Source: an uncultured Collinsella sp. (GTDB taxonomy: Bacteria > Actinomycetota > Coriobacteriia > Coriobacteriales > Coriobacteriaceae). From it: a stretch of DNA of 64,000 bases. The notes under the pieces were generated by a model. That model was given only the letters and a program-made list of their open reading frames with translations, was not told the DNA's origin and did no database searches. Positions 44,177 to 52,555 of this stretch are shown piece after piece. The translations under genes and the position numbers were made by a program. The DNA lies in assembly GCA_902479065.1 (NCBI GenBank), contig CABSNM010000002.1:1-64000 (forward strand), written 5' to 3'. Within the stretch, counting starts at the first letter, position 1, and each line of letters starts with the position of its first letter.

Positions 44177-44198
44177 CCGGATGTCTAAGGGAGTCCCC

Positions 44199-46430
44199 GT
44201 GGCACACAACAAACTGGAGGCAAACCTCCAAGACCAGCGCGGGCAAGGCGGGCACGGAGCCATCCCCCTCTCCGCTGGCATGCTGCTCGTAACGCTCGGC
44301 GTCGTCTATGGCGACATCGGCACGAGCCCTATGTACACCATGAAATCAATCGTCGCCAACAACGGCGGCATCGGTACCGTCAGCGAGGACATGATCCTGG
44401 GCGCGCTTTCGCTCGTCATCTGGACCATGACGCTCGTGACCACGATCAAGTACGTGGTAATCGCCATGAAGGCCGACAACCACAACGAAGGCGGCATCTT
44501 CGCCCTGTTCAGTCTCGTGCGCAAGGTGGCGCCATGGCTGATTCTCCCCGCCATGATCGGCGGCGCGGCGCTGCTCGCCGACGGCATCCTCACCCCCGCG
44601 GTCACGGTCACCACAGCCATTGAGGGCCTGCGTACCATCGAGTGGGGCCACGCACTATTGGGTGACGGTCAGACCAATGTGATCATCATCACCATCATCA
44701 TTATCTGCGGTCTGTTTGCCATGCAGCGCGCCGGCACCTCGTCAATCGGCAAGCTCTTCGGCCCGCTCATGACGCTGTGGTTCCTGTTCTTGGCTGGCGC
44801 CGGTCTGTTCAACATGCTCGGCAACCCGTCCATCCTGCGCGCGCTCAACCCCATCCGCGGCATTATGTTCCTGTTCTCGCCCATCAACCACTCGGGCATC
44901 ATGGTGCTCGGCTTCGTCTTCCTGTCGACGACCGGCGCCGAGGCGCTCTATTCGGACATGGGTCACGTGGGCAAGGCTAACATTTACGCATCCTGGCCGT
45001 TCGTAAAGGCGGCCCTCATCCTTAACTATCTGGGTCAGGGCGCTTGGCTGCTCGCCAATAACTCCAACCCCCAGATGCTCGCGATGGATATCGTCAACCC
45101 GTTCTATATGATGCTCCCCGAGCCCCTGCGCCCCTTTGTCATCGTGCTTTCGGCCGTGGCGGCCATCATCGCCTCGCAGGCGCTCATCACCGGCTCGTTC
45201 TCGCTGGTATCCGAGGCAACGCGCCTCAACCTTATGCCGCACCTGCGCATCCACTACCCCAGCGACACCAAGGGTCAGCTCTATATTCCGCTCGTCAACA
45301 ACATCATGTGGGTCGGCTGCATCTTCATCGTGCTGCTGTTCCAAAACTCCGAGCGCATGGAGAGCGCCTATGGCCTCGCCATTACCGTGACCATGCTCAT
45401 GACCACGACGCTGCTGACGAGCTATATCGCCGGCATTCTCAAGCACAAGCTGGGCGCCTGCGTCTTCGCCCTGCCCTTCGGTGCCATTGAGCTGTGCTTC
45501 TTCGCCTCGTGCCTCACCATGTTCTTTGACGGCGGCTATGTCATGATCTTCTTGGCCTCGCTGCTGTTTGGCCTTATGTATGTGTGGCGCCGCGGCACCG
45601 CCATTGAGCGCACGCAGACGATCCTGTTGCCCGTCTCCAAGTACATCGATCAGCTCGACCGCCTGCGCAACGACAAGACCTACCCCGTGCTCGCTGACAA
45701 TCTGGTATTTCTCACCAAAAGCCCCGACCCGCTCACGCTCGACCGCGACGTGCTCTATTCCATCTTGGACAAGCACCCCAAGCGCGCTAAGGCATACTGG
45801 TTCATCAACGTGCACGTTACCGATGAGCCCTATACGCACGAGTATTCCGTTGAGACCTTTGGCACGGACTTTTTGTTCCGCGTGCGCTTGGACCTAGGCT
45901 TTAAGGTCAACCAGCGCATCAACGCCTACCTGCGCCAGATCGTCGGCGACCTGATGGCATCGGGTGAGTTGCCGCCGCAGCATCACACCTACTCTATCTA
46001 CGAGACACGCGGCAACGTGGGCGACTTCCGTTTTTGCATGCTGCGCAAGATGCTTGCCCCCGAAACGGACATCAACCGCAACGACCACCGTGTGATGGCC
46101 ATCAAGTACGCCGTCCGCCGCGCCTGCGGAAGCCCGGCGCGCTGGTACGGTCTCGAGAACTCTGCCATCATCATCGAGTACGTGCCGTTGTTTGCCCGCA
46201 TGCGCCCGGCCGTTAAGCTCGTGCGCACCCAGGTGCCGCTCGAGGTTCAGATTGAAGAGGCCGAGGAAATGGAAGTCGACATCTTCTCGGACGACCTGGT
46301 CAACGGCAACGAGGCCGGCAAGAGCATGGACGTCGATCCCACCGAGCTGCTCGAGAGCGTCGCCGATACGCCCGAGCAACAGCAACTCGACGGACTCGAG
46401 AGCACCCAGCTCAACGACGCCAACTTCTAG
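44199..46430 (+). CDS. kup: KUP-family potassium transporter
   Basis: This 743-residue membrane protein starts its core with LLVTLGVVYGDIGTSPMYTMKSI, the KUP hallmark. It continues with DNHNEGGIFALFSLVR, LADGILTPAVTVTTAIEGL, GTTGAEALYSDMGHVG-like residues, and ASQALITGSFSLVSEA. There are about twelve membrane helices. A long cytosolic C terminus ends in an acidic tail rich in Glu/Asp/Gln. It imports K+ with H+. GTG 44199 with AAGGGAG upstream is favoured over ATG 44181. Confidence 0.93.
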   Translation: MAHNKLEANLQDQRGQGGHGAIPLSAGMLLVTLGVVYGDIGTSPMYTMKSIVANNGGIGTVSEDMILGALSLVIWTMTLVTTIKYVVIAMKADNHNEGGIFALFSLVRKVAPWLILPAMIGGAALLADGILTPAVTVTTAIEGLRTIEWGHALLGDGQTNVIIITIIIICGLFAMQRAGTSSIGKLFGPLMTLWFLFLAGAGLFNMLGNPSILRALNPIRGIMFLFSPINHSGIMVLGFVFLSTTGAEALYSDMGHVGKANIYASWPFVKAALILNYLGQGAWLLANNSNPQMLAMDIVNPFYMMLPEPLRPFVIVLSAVAAIIASQALITGSFSLVSEATRLNLMPHLRIHYPSDTKGQLYIPLVNNIMWVGCIFIVLLFQNSERMESAYGLAITVTMLMTTTLLTSYIAGILKHKLGACVFALPFGAIELCFFASCLTMFFDGGYVMIFLASLLFGLMYVWRRGTAIERTQTILLPVSKYIDQLDRLRNDKTYPVLADNLVFLTKSPDPLTLDRDVLYSILDKHPKRAKAYWFINVHVTDEPYTHEYSVETFGTDFLFRVRLDLGFKVNQRINAYLRQIVGDLMASGELPPQHHTYSIYETRGNVGDFRFCMLRKMLAPETDINRNDHRVMAIKYAVRRACGSPARWYGLENSAIIIEYVPLFARMRPAVKLVRTQVPLEVQIEEAEEMEVDIFSDDLVNGNEAGKSMDVDPTELLESVADTPEQQQLDGLESTQLNDANF

Positions 46431-46450
46431 CGACGTCATAAATCAACGAC

Positions 46451-46488
46451 AGCGGCCCTGCACCTCACGAGAGACGCAGGGCCGCTTT
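46451..46488. terminator. Bidirectional terminator after kup
   Basis: AGCGGCCCTGC and GCAGGGCCGCT are perfect 11-bp arms between kup (plus) and the bile salt hydrolase gene (minus), 20 bp from each stop. Confidence 0.85.
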
Positions 46489-46509
46489 GCATTGCAGTAA
46501 AGCTAACGG

Positions 46510-47475
46510 CTACGAACGACGCGGCTCGGGAACCACGAGCCTATCGGGGCTCGCGCCCTCGGCATCCATCAGGCTCACGTAGCGAATCGACGGATCCTCA
46601 TACATCGCGTAGTAATAATTGCCCGTGCGCGCGCTAAAGCATCCGGTGTAGATAGTCTTCTCGAACTTGCCATCTCCCATCCTGGACGCCCCCTCAATCA
46701 TCACCACGCCCTCGAGCGAGCGGAACATGCGGACGACGTTTTCGGTCTCGCTCTCCTTTTGCGGGTAATTGGCATTGAGGTACGCCGCCTTTACAAAACG
46801 GCTCGGCGAATAGCAATCGCCCGGAATGCCGCGCATGCCGGCACCCGCGCCATAGGGCTTGAGCTCGGCGCCACGCCATGTCGCCGTCTGCGGAAAATCG
46901 CTTGTGGCGGTGATATAGGTGCGGAGGTTTTCCATGTGCCACGGGAAGGTCGGCTGGTTGGCAAGGGTGTCGACCGGATCGTCGTATACATGCAGGCCGT
47001 CAGCCATCATCTCGACCACGATGCTGCGCTGGCTGTCGCCGATAATCCAATGGAGCAGCGACACGCCCAGCCCCTCTCCGGCAGATTTGGCGACAATCAC
47101 CGTATCGCGCAGCGCGGCCTCGACCTCATCGACCGTCGAGAACGTCGCTGCCACCCACAGGGGAAACTCATAGGCCGCAATATTGTTCTTGCCGTCGACA
47201 GGGCCCTCGGCATACTCGGCATAACCCGGGAAATTGAGACCCGCCACGGCAAGGCCCGCATCGTTGCCGCAGTCGAAGAACATAGGGTAGTTCTTGTAAT
47301 CGATGCACATACCGATCACCGCGTGCGCCGCTGTCGCGTCGTCGATAAACGAATACGGAATGTGAAACCCGCGCGGCATCACGCGAACCTGTTGGCCATA
47401 GTCAAAGCTCCAGTCGAGGTTGCGGCCTAGATACATGTGGCCAGAATTATCGGTAAATCGAATGCTCGTACACAT
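46510..47475 (-). CDS. bsh: Choloylglycine (bile salt) hydrolase
   Basis: This 321-residue N-terminal-nucleophile hydrolase begins MCTSIRFTDNSGHMYLGRNL, so Cys2 becomes the free catalytic residue after Met removal. Arg18 and Asp21 in GRNLDWSF, Asn near 82 in GLNFPGYAEY, Asn near 175 in TLANQPTFPWHMENL, and Arg in SPSRFVKAAYL fit the BSH active site. It cleaves glycine or taurine from bile salts. There is no signal peptide, as usual. ATG 47475 with GGAGGCGCC upstream is the start. It is a single gene, with a terminator at each end. Confidence 0.92.
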   Translation of the reverse strand: MCTSIRFTDNSGHMYLGRNLDWSFDYGQQVRVMPRGFHIPYSFIDDATAAHAVIGMCIDYKNYPMFFDCGNDAGLAVAGLNFPGYAEYAEGPVDGKNNIAAYEFPLWVAATFSTVDEVEAALRDTVIVAKSAGEGLGVSLLHWIIGDSQRSIVVEMMADGLHVYDDPVDTLANQPTFPWHMENLRTYITATSDFPQTATWRGAELKPYGAGAGMRGIPGDCYSPSRFVKAAYLNANYPQKESETENVVRMFRSLEGVVMIEGASRMGDGKFEKTIYTGCFSARTGNYYYAMYEDPSIRYVSLMDAEGASPDRLVVPEPRRS

Positions 47476-47541
47476 GGCGCCTCCCAGCTTTACGTTCTTG
47501 CTAAGGTTATTGTCTCCAAACAAAAAGGGGCTAAACACAAA

Positions 47542-47575
47542 AGCCCGGACATGACAACAATGTCACGCCCGGGCT
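47542..47575 (-). terminator. Intrinsic terminator upstream of bsh
   Basis: On the minus strand AGCCCGGGCGTGACA pairs with TGTCATGTCCGGGCT (two G-T or mismatch positions) and is followed by TTTGTGTTT. It ends the transcript of the deformylase-like gene before bsh. Confidence 0.75.
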
Positions 47576-47620
47576 ATTCAAGCAGGATAAACTCAACCAA
47601 GTTAACCCCGCAGGTCGTCT

Positions 47621-47721
47621 AAGGGGTCAAAGTGCCGCAGATTGCCACGAAAGAGGAGCGAAGCGTACTTAAGGTACGCGAGCGACGATTGAGCGGCAAG
47701 GTGCGGTGCTTTGATCCCCTT
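47621..47721. repeat. 104-bp-class palindromic element between deformylase-like gene and bsh
   Basis: Outer arms AAGGGGTCAAAG and CTTTGATCCCCTT pair with one extra base. An inner pair (GTGCCGCA, TTGCC) follows, and a central palindrome GCGTACTT-A-AGGTACGC lies at 47663-47679. Its right end contains the stop codon (47720-47722) of the minus-strand deformylase-like gene. It may be a REP-type repeat or an mRNA stabilising stem. Confidence 0.65.
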
Positions 47722-48139
47722 AGACCAACTTGCCGAGGCAGTGGTCGATCATATGCTGGATCATCTGTGCCTCGAAGCCGACGAAGTCCTGCTTGCGCTC
47801 GCGCATCTTGCCGTCGACGATCTGGTCAAAAGCAACCTTGCACTTGATGTAGCGCGTGGACTTGGTGACCTCCTCGTGCGTCAGGCAGCTCTCCTCCATC
47901 TTGCTGGCGCCCAGGCCAAACACCAGACGGGGGTTGTAGAGTACGTGAGGCTCGCCGGCATCGTCCAGGTAGACGCAAACCTTCTTGGTAACGCCAATCT
48001 GGTTAGCGGCAAGGCAGCCGGCATCGTCGAGCGACTTGATGGTATCGATCAGGTCCTGAGCAACCGACTCGTCCTCGACGGTCGCAACCTCGCAACGCTG
48101 GGACAGGATAGCCTCGTCGTGGCAAAGCTCTTTAATCAT
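47720..48139 (-). CDS. Peptide-deformylase-like protein lacking the catalytic Glu
   Basis: This 139-residue protein keeps motif 1 as GCLAANQIG (41-49). Motif 2 is ESCLT (83-87; the usual Gly and Ser are replaced, the metal Cys85 stays) and motif 3 is HMIDH (129-133). The Glu of HExxH is Met130; in known deformylases this Glu is the general acid-base, so normal deformylation should be lost or very weak. The two His and the Cys that bind the metal remain. ATG 48139 after GGAGGAACGT is the start. It could bind formyl-Met chains without cutting or use another chemistry. Confidence 0.85.
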   Translation of the reverse strand: MIKELCHDEAILSQRCEVATVEDESVAQDLIDTIKSLDDAGCLAANQIGVTKKVCVYLDDAGEPHVLYNPRLVFGLGASKMEESCLTHEEVTKSTRYIKCKVAFDQIVDGKMRERKQDFVGFEAQMIQHMIDHCLGKLV

Positions 48140-48332
48140 ACGTTCCTCCATAGGGGTCGTTGTAACCGCTTAAGTATACGGTACCCACACATTTTCATGC
48201 GAAAAATACCGTCCGTCTGCTACGAAGCGCCGAACATCAACATGCGAGGAACAACAGCGTCGTAAAGGGGCTATAGTGGGAGCGTTCGTGTCAATCGGCC
48301 TAAACTCGGGGCCGAACAAGGAAAGGGTATGC

Positions 48333-49643
48333 ATGGACGAACTATTTCACGTCAGCGAGCGCAAGTCCACAATCGGGACCGAACTCCGCGCTGGACTGAC
48401 AACATTCCTGGCGATGGCCTACATCATCGCCGTCAACCCCGCGGTGCTCTCGGGCGCCGGCATCGATGCGGGAGCGCTCGCCTGCGCCACCTGCCTGGGC
48501 GCCGGCATCATGACCATCTGCATGGGCATCTTCGCCAACCGCCCGCTCGCCTGCGCGTCGGGCTTAGGCGTCAACGCGATGATCGCTGGAATCACCACCA
48601 CCGTCTGCGGCGGTGACTGGCACGTGGCCATGAGCGTCATCTTCCTTGAGGGCGTCGTCATCTTGCTGCTCGTGCTTTGTGGCCTGCGCGAGGCCATCAT
48701 GGACGCCATCCCCGTGGTCCTGCGCCACGCCATCTCGGTGGGCCTGGGCCTGTTCATCGCCATGATTGGCCTGTGCGATGCCGGCATTATCACCGCTGGC
48801 GCCGGTACACTCGTCGGTCTGGGCGACATCACCTCCCCCACCTTCATCGTCGGCATCATCTCCATCCTGGTGACAGTCGCCCTCGCCTGCCGCAACGTCC
48901 CCGGCTCGCTGCTCATCGGCATCGTCGTCGCCGTCATCGCCGGTATCCCCCTAGGTGTGACCCAGGCTCCGACCGGTATCATCGCCCCGCTCGACTTCTC
49001 GAGCATCGGTGGCCCCATCGCCGACGCCGGCGGCGTGCCTGCCATCGTCAAGGTCCTTACCGACCCCGCGCTCCTCGTCATCTCGTTCTCGCTGCTCATG
49101 AGCGACTTCTTCGACACTATGGGCACCGCGATGGCCGTGGCCAAGCAGGGCGAGTTCCTCACCGACGACGGCAACGTCGAGAATATCAAGGAGATCCTGA
49201 TCGTCGACTCCGCCGCCGCTGCTGTGGGCGGTTTCATGGGCGTCTCCTCCATCACCACCTTCGTCGAGTCCACCTCTGGCGCTGCCGACGGCGGCCGCAC
49301 GGGCCTCACCTCCGTCACCACCGGCGTGCTGTTCATTCTCGCCGCGTTCTTCTCCCCCATCGTCACCATCGTTTCCAGCGCCGCCACCTGCGGTGCCCTG
49401 GTCTACGTCGGCTACCTCATGATGAGCGAGGCCTCCGAGATCGACTGGTCCGACGTGTCGCAGGGTTTCCCGGCGTTCATGATTGTCGCCGGCGTGCCCT
49501 TCACCTACTCCATCTCTGCCGGCATTGGTCTGGGCTTTATCGCCTACGTGATCGTCGCGCTCTTTAAGGGCGAGGCCTCCAAGATCAAGCCGCTCATGTG
49601 GATCGCAGCCCTCGCCTTCCTCGTCTACTTCTTTGTAGCGTAG
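48333..49643 (+). CDS. NCS2/AzgA-type purine permease
   Basis: This 436-residue protein has about 12-14 membrane segments. Matches to the guanine/hypoxanthine permease subfamily (AzgA/PbuG) include the N-terminal RKSTIGTELRAGLTTFLAMAYIIAVNPAVLSGAGID, the ASGLGVNAMIAG region, and FFDTMGTAMAVAKQGEFL. The C-terminal part is AGVPFTYSISAGIGLGFIAYV. It imports purine bases with protons. ATG 48333 follows AAGGAAAGGGTATGC. A terminator follows 27 bp after the stop. Confidence 0.9.
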   Translation: MDELFHVSERKSTIGTELRAGLTTFLAMAYIIAVNPAVLSGAGIDAGALACATCLGAGIMTICMGIFANRPLACASGLGVNAMIAGITTTVCGGDWHVAMSVIFLEGVVILLLVLCGLREAIMDAIPVVLRHAISVGLGLFIAMIGLCDAGIITAGAGTLVGLGDITSPTFIVGIISILVTVALACRNVPGSLLIGIVVAVIAGIPLGVTQAPTGIIAPLDFSSIGGPIADAGGVPAIVKVLTDPALLVISFSLLMSDFFDTMGTAMAVAKQGEFLTDDGNVENIKEILIVDSAAAAVGGFMGVSSITTFVESTSGAADGGRTGLTSVTTGVLFILAAFFSPIVTIVSSAATCGALVYVGYLMMSEASEIDWSDVSQGFPAFMIVAGVPFTYSISAGIGLGFIAYVIVALFKGEASKIKPLMWIAALAFLVYFFVA

Positions 49644-49670
49644 CGGCAAAGCTGCCAAAGCAGAACACCA

Positions 49671-49705
49671 AAGCGCGGAGTCGCATCGAGCGGCTCCGCG
49701 CTTTT
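49671..49705 (+). terminator. Intrinsic terminator of the purine permease
   Basis: AAGCGCGGAG and CTCCGCGCTT are perfect 10-bp arms followed by TTCTTTT. Confidence 0.85.
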
Positions 49706-49850
49706 CTTTTAAAGCCAGGCAACGCACGGACGCGCGATGTATTGCTTCCCGAGTTTTGGACATTTTACCCCCAAAACGGCACTACCGCCGGCTCCATCCT
49801 GCAGATATGCTGGGCGTAATCGCATAGGCCCTATGAGGATGGGAGTAACC

Positions 49851-51623
49851 ATGGCCGCCTTGTTCACGACCCCCAAGCGCAATGACAAAACCTCTGGAGC
49901 CCATTTTGTCGAGCCCGACGTGCGCCGCCGCACGCTGCTCGCACACGGCAGCTGGCGCCGCGTGACACGCCGCATCGTTGTAGGCGCCGTTTGCGCGCTC
50001 ACGGTAAGTTCGCTGCTCATGCCGAGCGTCTCGCTCGCGGCCGAGTGGGTGGACGTCGGCGGCACCCAGTACAACGCCGGCACCGCGGCAGGCGACGAGG
50101 CCGGCACCTGGAGCTGGGACGGCGCCGACGATATGAAGCTCAACGGCTATGACGGCGGTGCGATCAACTCTGCAGGCAAGCTCAATGTAAGCTACTCGGG
50201 CAACAACACCGTCACCAACGACGACGGCCGAGGCATCGAGGTCACGGATGGCGCGAACGAAAACGCCGAGCTCAACATCAAAGGCGACGCGTCCAGCACG
50301 CTCAACGTGACATCTTCTGGCGACGCCATCTGGTCCGAAGGCGACATCAACATCGACGGAGCTGGCACCGTCAACGCCACAAGCGCCGAGGGCGACGCCA
50401 TTGATGCCAAGGGCGATCTCACCATCAAGGGCTCGGGTAACGTCAACGCCACGGGTGATTCTGATGGCATCAGGGCCGATGACAACATCACGATCGACAA
50501 TAGCGGAACCGTCACCGCCAAGGCCACCGATGATCAGGGTATCGATGCTCACGAGAACCTCACCATCAAGGGCGGCGGCAAGGTAGAGGCAAGCTCTGCC
50601 GAGGACAATGCGATTTGGGCCAGTGGCAACATCGAGATTGCGGGCGGCAGCCAGGTCAAGGCAAACTCCAAGGAAGACTATGCCGTTAAGGCCATAGGCG
50701 GCCTCACGGTCACGAACGCATCCCTTAACGCAACCGGCGTTGGTTACGGCGTCTATGCCTACAAGGGCATCACACTCGATGGCGCAACCGTGACGGTCCG
50801 TGCAAGTGCAGGGAACGATGAAGCCAGCGCCCTCTTCACCGACGAGGACGACATCGTCATCAAGAACGGCTCGATCGTGGATGCATTCGCAGAGGGCGAA
50901 TTCTCGACTGCGATTTCCACCAGAAACTACAACCCCAACGAAGCGGGTGGTCACATCTACATTAGTGACTCCGTTGTCAAGGCTATAGCCCGCTATGCCG
51001 AGAACGGCGGCGACGGTCCCGACTGCTACAGTGCAGACCTGGATGGCGAAATCGCCCCTGAGCGCAGGGGCGTGAACATCGGCATCTTTGCTCAGACCAG
51101 CGAGGGCATCACGCCCGCGACCATCTCCATCGTCCGCAGTAAGGTCACGGCCGAGGGAGACACGGCGGCAATCTTTGCCCTTGCCATGAGCGCGGACGGC
51201 AAGGCGATCGGCACCATCGAGATCGAAGGCGCCACCATCCTGACGCCTGAAGGCGGCAAGGTCATTGACTATCGCAACAAAGAAGAGCTCAGTGACGGCA
51301 TCATGTACGAGGCAGGCCAAACCATCGGCACGGGCGATGTCGTAGTCGACTCCCCCTATAACGAAGCTGTTGCCAAGAGCACGGTCATCGCACCGTCCGA
51401 GGAGACCAAGCCCGAGGAGAAACCAGGCGAGACCAAGCCCGAGAGTTCCAAGTCCGAGGGCACGAAGACGACCAAGACCGTTGCAGTTGCAGCCACGGGA
51501 GCCAAGACCACCGGCAAGCTCGCGGCAACCGGCGACGCCTCGAGCGCAGCTATCGTGGCAGCCGCCTTTGCGGGAACAGCCGCCATCGCCGCAGGCACCG
51601 TGGTGAGCCGCAAGCGCTCATAG
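49851..51623 (+). CDS. LAATG-anchored beta-helix surface protein (carbohydrate-binding-like)
   Basis: This 590-residue protein has a long Arg-rich N terminus (VRRRTLLAHGSWRRVTRRI). The signal segment IVVGAVCALTVSSLLMPSVSLAAEW is cut near residue 65. About 400 residues follow with repeating beta-helix units (GDLTIKGSGNVNATG, ENLTIKGGGKVEASS, GNIEIAGGSQVKANS) as in Cthe_2159-type carbohydrate-binding domains. A Lys/Glu/Pro/Thr spacer comes next, and the end is LAATGDASSAAIVAAAFAG, a hydrophobic stretch and RKRS. This is a sortase LAxTG anchor. GGGAGTAACC precedes ATG 49851. The likely role is binding host or plant glycans. Confidence 0.85.
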   Translation: MAALFTTPKRNDKTSGAHFVEPDVRRRTLLAHGSWRRVTRRIVVGAVCALTVSSLLMPSVSLAAEWVDVGGTQYNAGTAAGDEAGTWSWDGADDMKLNGYDGGAINSAGKLNVSYSGNNTVTNDDGRGIEVTDGANENAELNIKGDASSTLNVTSSGDAIWSEGDINIDGAGTVNATSAEGDAIDAKGDLTIKGSGNVNATGDSDGIRADDNITIDNSGTVTAKATDDQGIDAHENLTIKGGGKVEASSAEDNAIWASGNIEIAGGSQVKANSKEDYAVKAIGGLTVTNASLNATGVGYGVYAYKGITLDGATVTVRASAGNDEASALFTDEDDIVIKNGSIVDAFAEGEFSTAISTRNYNPNEAGGHIYISDSVVKAIARYAENGGDGPDCYSADLDGEIAPERRGVNIGIFAQTSEGITPATISIVRSKVTAEGDTAAIFALAMSADGKAIGTIEIEGATILTPEGGKVIDYRNKEELSDGIMYEAGQTIGTGDVVVDSPYNEAVAKSTVIAPSEETKPEEKPGETKPESSKSEGTKTTKTVAVAATGAKTTGKLAATGDASSAAIVAAAFAGTAAIAAGTVVSRKRS

Positions 51624-51682
51624 ACGCCTTTGATGCACGGGACGGCACCCATGAAAGCGCCTAGCCCGAGCACCGTTTAACG

Positions 51683-51719
51683 ACGCCATCGCCGAGCTCC
51701 CCTCCGGCGGTGGCGTTTT
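51683..51719 (+). terminator. Terminator of the surface-protein gene
   Basis: ACGCCATCGCC pairs with GGCGGTGGCGT (one mismatch) and is followed by TTTTC, 60 bp after the stop. Confidence 0.65.
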
Positions 51720-51831
51720 CCGTTTGCGCCCGCACGACGCGCGCGCGAATGTTCTTGATGCTGCCCAACCGGTATACGCTGACGTGCGACAATTGGGACT
51801 GCCAACATCACAACACTGAGAGAAGCCTGCC

Positions 51832-52494
51832 TTGGAAGCGCAAAAGCAGATAACCGTTCATTCGGAACACACGGAAGGTGCGCCCGTCATCTACCTCCCC
51901 GTAGTCATGGGCGACGGCAGCGAGGTTTATGACCGCTGCCAAGAGCTCGACTGCCCACCGTTTACCCTCGTCGCCATTGGAGGGCTCGATTGGAATCGCG
52001 AGCTGAGTCCCTGGGAATGCAACGGAACTGTACGCGATGCCAAACCCTTTGGCGGTCAGGCGTCCGGATTTCTCGATGAACTGCTGAACCGGATAATCCC
52101 AAAGGTCGAATTATCGCTCCCACAGCCACCTGCTTGGCGTGGCATTGCTGGTTATTCGTTGGCGGGTCTCTTTTCGCTTTGGGCTCTCTGGCAAACCGAT
52201 GCCTTTGACCGCGCCGCAAGCGCATCGGGGTCCCTGTGGTTTCCTGGCTTTATCGACTATGCGCACGAGCACACGATGCCGAACACGTCCGGCGCCGTCT
52301 ACCTGTCACTCGGCAAAAAAGAAACCAAGACGCCCAACCGCATGATGAGGCACGTACTCGACGACACGTGCGCAATGGAAGAGCTACTCATCGAGCGCGG
52401 CATTCCAACAACGATGGAGCTCAACCCCGGCAATCACTTTGCCCAAACCGACTTGCGCATGGCCCGCGGCATCCACTGGATACTGACGCATTAA
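51832..52494 (+). CDS. Alpha/beta-hydrolase esterase (Fes/IroE-like)
   Basis: This 220-residue protein has the nucleophile elbow GYSLAGLFSLWAL and a late His in NPGNHFAQ. Its lid-like segment resembles IroE/Fes-type siderophore esterases and other small esterases. There is no signal peptide, so it is cytoplasmic. The start is a TTG after GAGAGAAGCC, with ATG codons too far inside. It stands alone between the surface-protein gene and the convergent uracil permease gene, separated from the latter by a hairpin. The substrate is open. Confidence 0.75.
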   Translation: MEAQKQITVHSEHTEGAPVIYLPVVMGDGSEVYDRCQELDCPPFTLVAIGGLDWNRELSPWECNGTVRDAKPFGGQASGFLDELLNRIIPKVELSLPQPPAWRGIAGYSLAGLFSLWALWQTDAFDRAASASGSLWFPGFIDYAHEHTMPNTSGAVYLSLGKKETKTPNRMMRHVLDDTCAMEELLIERGIPTTMELNPGNHFAQTDLRMARGIHWILTH

Positions 52495-52496
52495 AA

Positions 52497-52530
52497 ATGG
52501 TGCCCACGCGCATATACGCATGGGCACCAT
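52497..52530. terminator. Terminator between esterase and uracil permease genes
   Basis: ATGGTGCCCACGCG and CGCATGGGCACCAT pair with one bulge and are followed by ATCTTGTTTT. It serves the plus-strand esterase, and probably the minus-strand permease. Confidence 0.8.
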
Positions 52531-52555
52531 ATCTTGTTTTAGCTGAACGCAGCTA

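Noticed and set aside
44041..44198. c-di-AMP riboswitch before kup
   Set aside because: Such riboswitches are common before potassium genes, but the conserved core pieces are not visible; only a short palindrome is.
49782..51320. A 512-codon minus-strand frame inside the beta-helix surface protein
   Set aside because: It mirrors the repeats of the plus-strand gene, which has a signal peptide, repeats and a sorting signal.
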